DNA of 14,579 bases from TMED108 sp964386795 (GTDB lineage Bacteria > Fidelibacterota > Marinisomatia > Marinisomatales > TCS55): the NCBI GenBank assembly GCA_964386795.1, contig CAYLUE010000040.1, positions 1 to 14,579 of the forward strand, read 5' to 3'. This document shows positions 14,133 through 14,579 of the stretch, piece by piece; position 1 is the stretch's first letter; the number at the start of each line of letters is the position of its first letter. The position numbers and the translations under genes are program-made. The notes below the pieces were generated by a model that worked only from the letters and a program-made list of their open reading frames with translations, was not told the origin of the DNA and ran no database searches.

Positions 14133-14579
14133 ATTAGTAATAAATGGCGGCAAGCCATTAAGCGGTACTGTAAAAATTAGTGGAGCAAAAAATGCTGTTT
14201 TACCTATCATGGCATCATCTCTACTTGCTGATGGTTTAACAGAAATAAAAAACGTACCCAACCTAAGAGACACCAGGACATTTGTAGATTTATTAGATAT
14301 ACTAGGGGCACAATGTAGTTTTAATAGCCCAAGTCTCTCCATAGATGCATCAAATATAACTTCTCTTGAGGCGCCATATGATTTAGTAAAAACCATGCGA
14401 GCATCTTTTTATGTGATGGGTCCTCTATTGGCACGATTTGGTGAAGCCAAAGTATCATTACCAGGAGGATGTGCATGGGGCCCAAGACCTGTCGATTATC
14501 ATTTAAAAGGATTCGAGCGACTAGGTGCTACAATAGAGCTTAATCAAGGCTATATCTTAGCTAAAGCGGATGGACTAAA
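14125..14579 (+). CDS. murA: UDP-N-acetylglucosamine 1-carboxyvinyltransferase (3' partial)
   Basis: Transfers enolpyruvate from PEP to UDP-GlcNAc, the first committed step of peptidoglycan synthesis, in the cytoplasm. About 151 of some 420 residues are present before the window ends. Visible landmarks are LVINGGKPLSGTVKISGAKN (4-23, with the K22/N23 pair), KTMRASFYVMGPLLARFG (89-106) and LPGGCAWGPRPVDYHLKG (112-129). C116 is the active-site cysteine that fosfomycin alkylates in the usual enzyme, so this copy has the Cys rather than the resistant Asp form. I chose GTG at 14125: it gives the normal N terminus, no ATG lies near it in frame, and AAGGG at 14117-14121 is just upstream. The start overlaps the recN stop by 8 bases, which implies coupling. 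Confidence 0.96.
   Translation, partial: MDKLVINGGKPLSGTVKISGAKNAVLPIMASSLLADGLTEIKNVPNLRDTRTFVDLLDILGAQCSFNSPSLSIDASNITSLEAPYDLVKTMRASFYVMGPLLARFGEAKVSLPGGCAWGPRPVDYHLKGFERLGATIELNQGYILAKADGL

Noticed and set aside
13703..14396. Minus-strand open frames opposite recN and murA
   Set aside because: They are antisense to the RecN ATPase motifs and to the start of MurA, and carry no motifs of their own.

Overview
The window is gene-dense, AT-rich bacterial chromosome. It uses the standard bacterial code: TGA ends acpS, and TAA ends the other complete genes whose stops are discussed here. There are no mobile elements, CRISPR arrays or gene-free stretches over 300 bases. The gene content is that of a free-living heterotroph: NADP-type glutamate dehydrogenase, lower glycolysis, Sec export, peptidoglycan synthesis and RecN repair. 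The long receiver plus PEP/pyruvate-binding protein is of a kind I associate with the Fibrobacteres-Chlorobi-Bacteroidetes (FCB) supergroup. Together with low GC and compact, overlapping genes, this suggests an uncultured, possibly marine FCB-type lineage such as Marinimicrobia/SAR406. That placement is inference from memory and no marker gene was searched.

Layout. (1) 1-969: 3' part of gdhA, cut by the window edge. (2) 980-3967, minus strand, convergent with gdhA: a 995-residue chimera of two receiver-like domains, a PPDK_N ATP-grasp domain and a C-terminal domain I do not recognise. (3) 3968-4085: divergent control region holding an imperfect palindrome. (4) 4086-6379: pgk-tpiA-secG, followed by a weak terminator-like hairpin. 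(5) 6414-8046: a class IV aminotransferase-like gene with an unusual active site, tightly coupled to a small sulfotransferase-like gene. (6) 8146-8229: tRNA-Leu(GAG). (7) 8265-14579: a rightward cluster of secreted TPR protein, HAD phosphatase, acpS, nnr, VanZ-like membrane protein, recN and murA (cut by the window edge). From the HAD gene onward every junction overlaps.

How the genes work together. pgk and tpiA are neighbouring glycolytic steps. The PEP/pyruvate-binding chimera is transcribed away from them, so a role in sensing central carbon is plausible but unproven. The acpS-nnr-vanZ-recN-murA chain looks like one translationally coupled housekeeping operon: carrier-protein activation, repair of damaged NAD(P)H, a membrane protein, double-strand-break repair and the first committed step of peptidoglycan synthesis.

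The best candidates for something undescribed are three. One is the aminotransferase-like/sulfotransferase-like pair: the usual PLP lysine position is Asn, the usual PLP-contacting Glu is Thr, and I recall the same two domains fused in plant proteins. The second is the receiver/ATP-grasp chimera, which lacks the phosphohistidine and PEP-barrel domains of true PEP synthase. The third is acpS, which seems to have no ATG, GTG or TTG start and probably begins at ATA within an 11-base overlap that matches two other junctions of the same operon.
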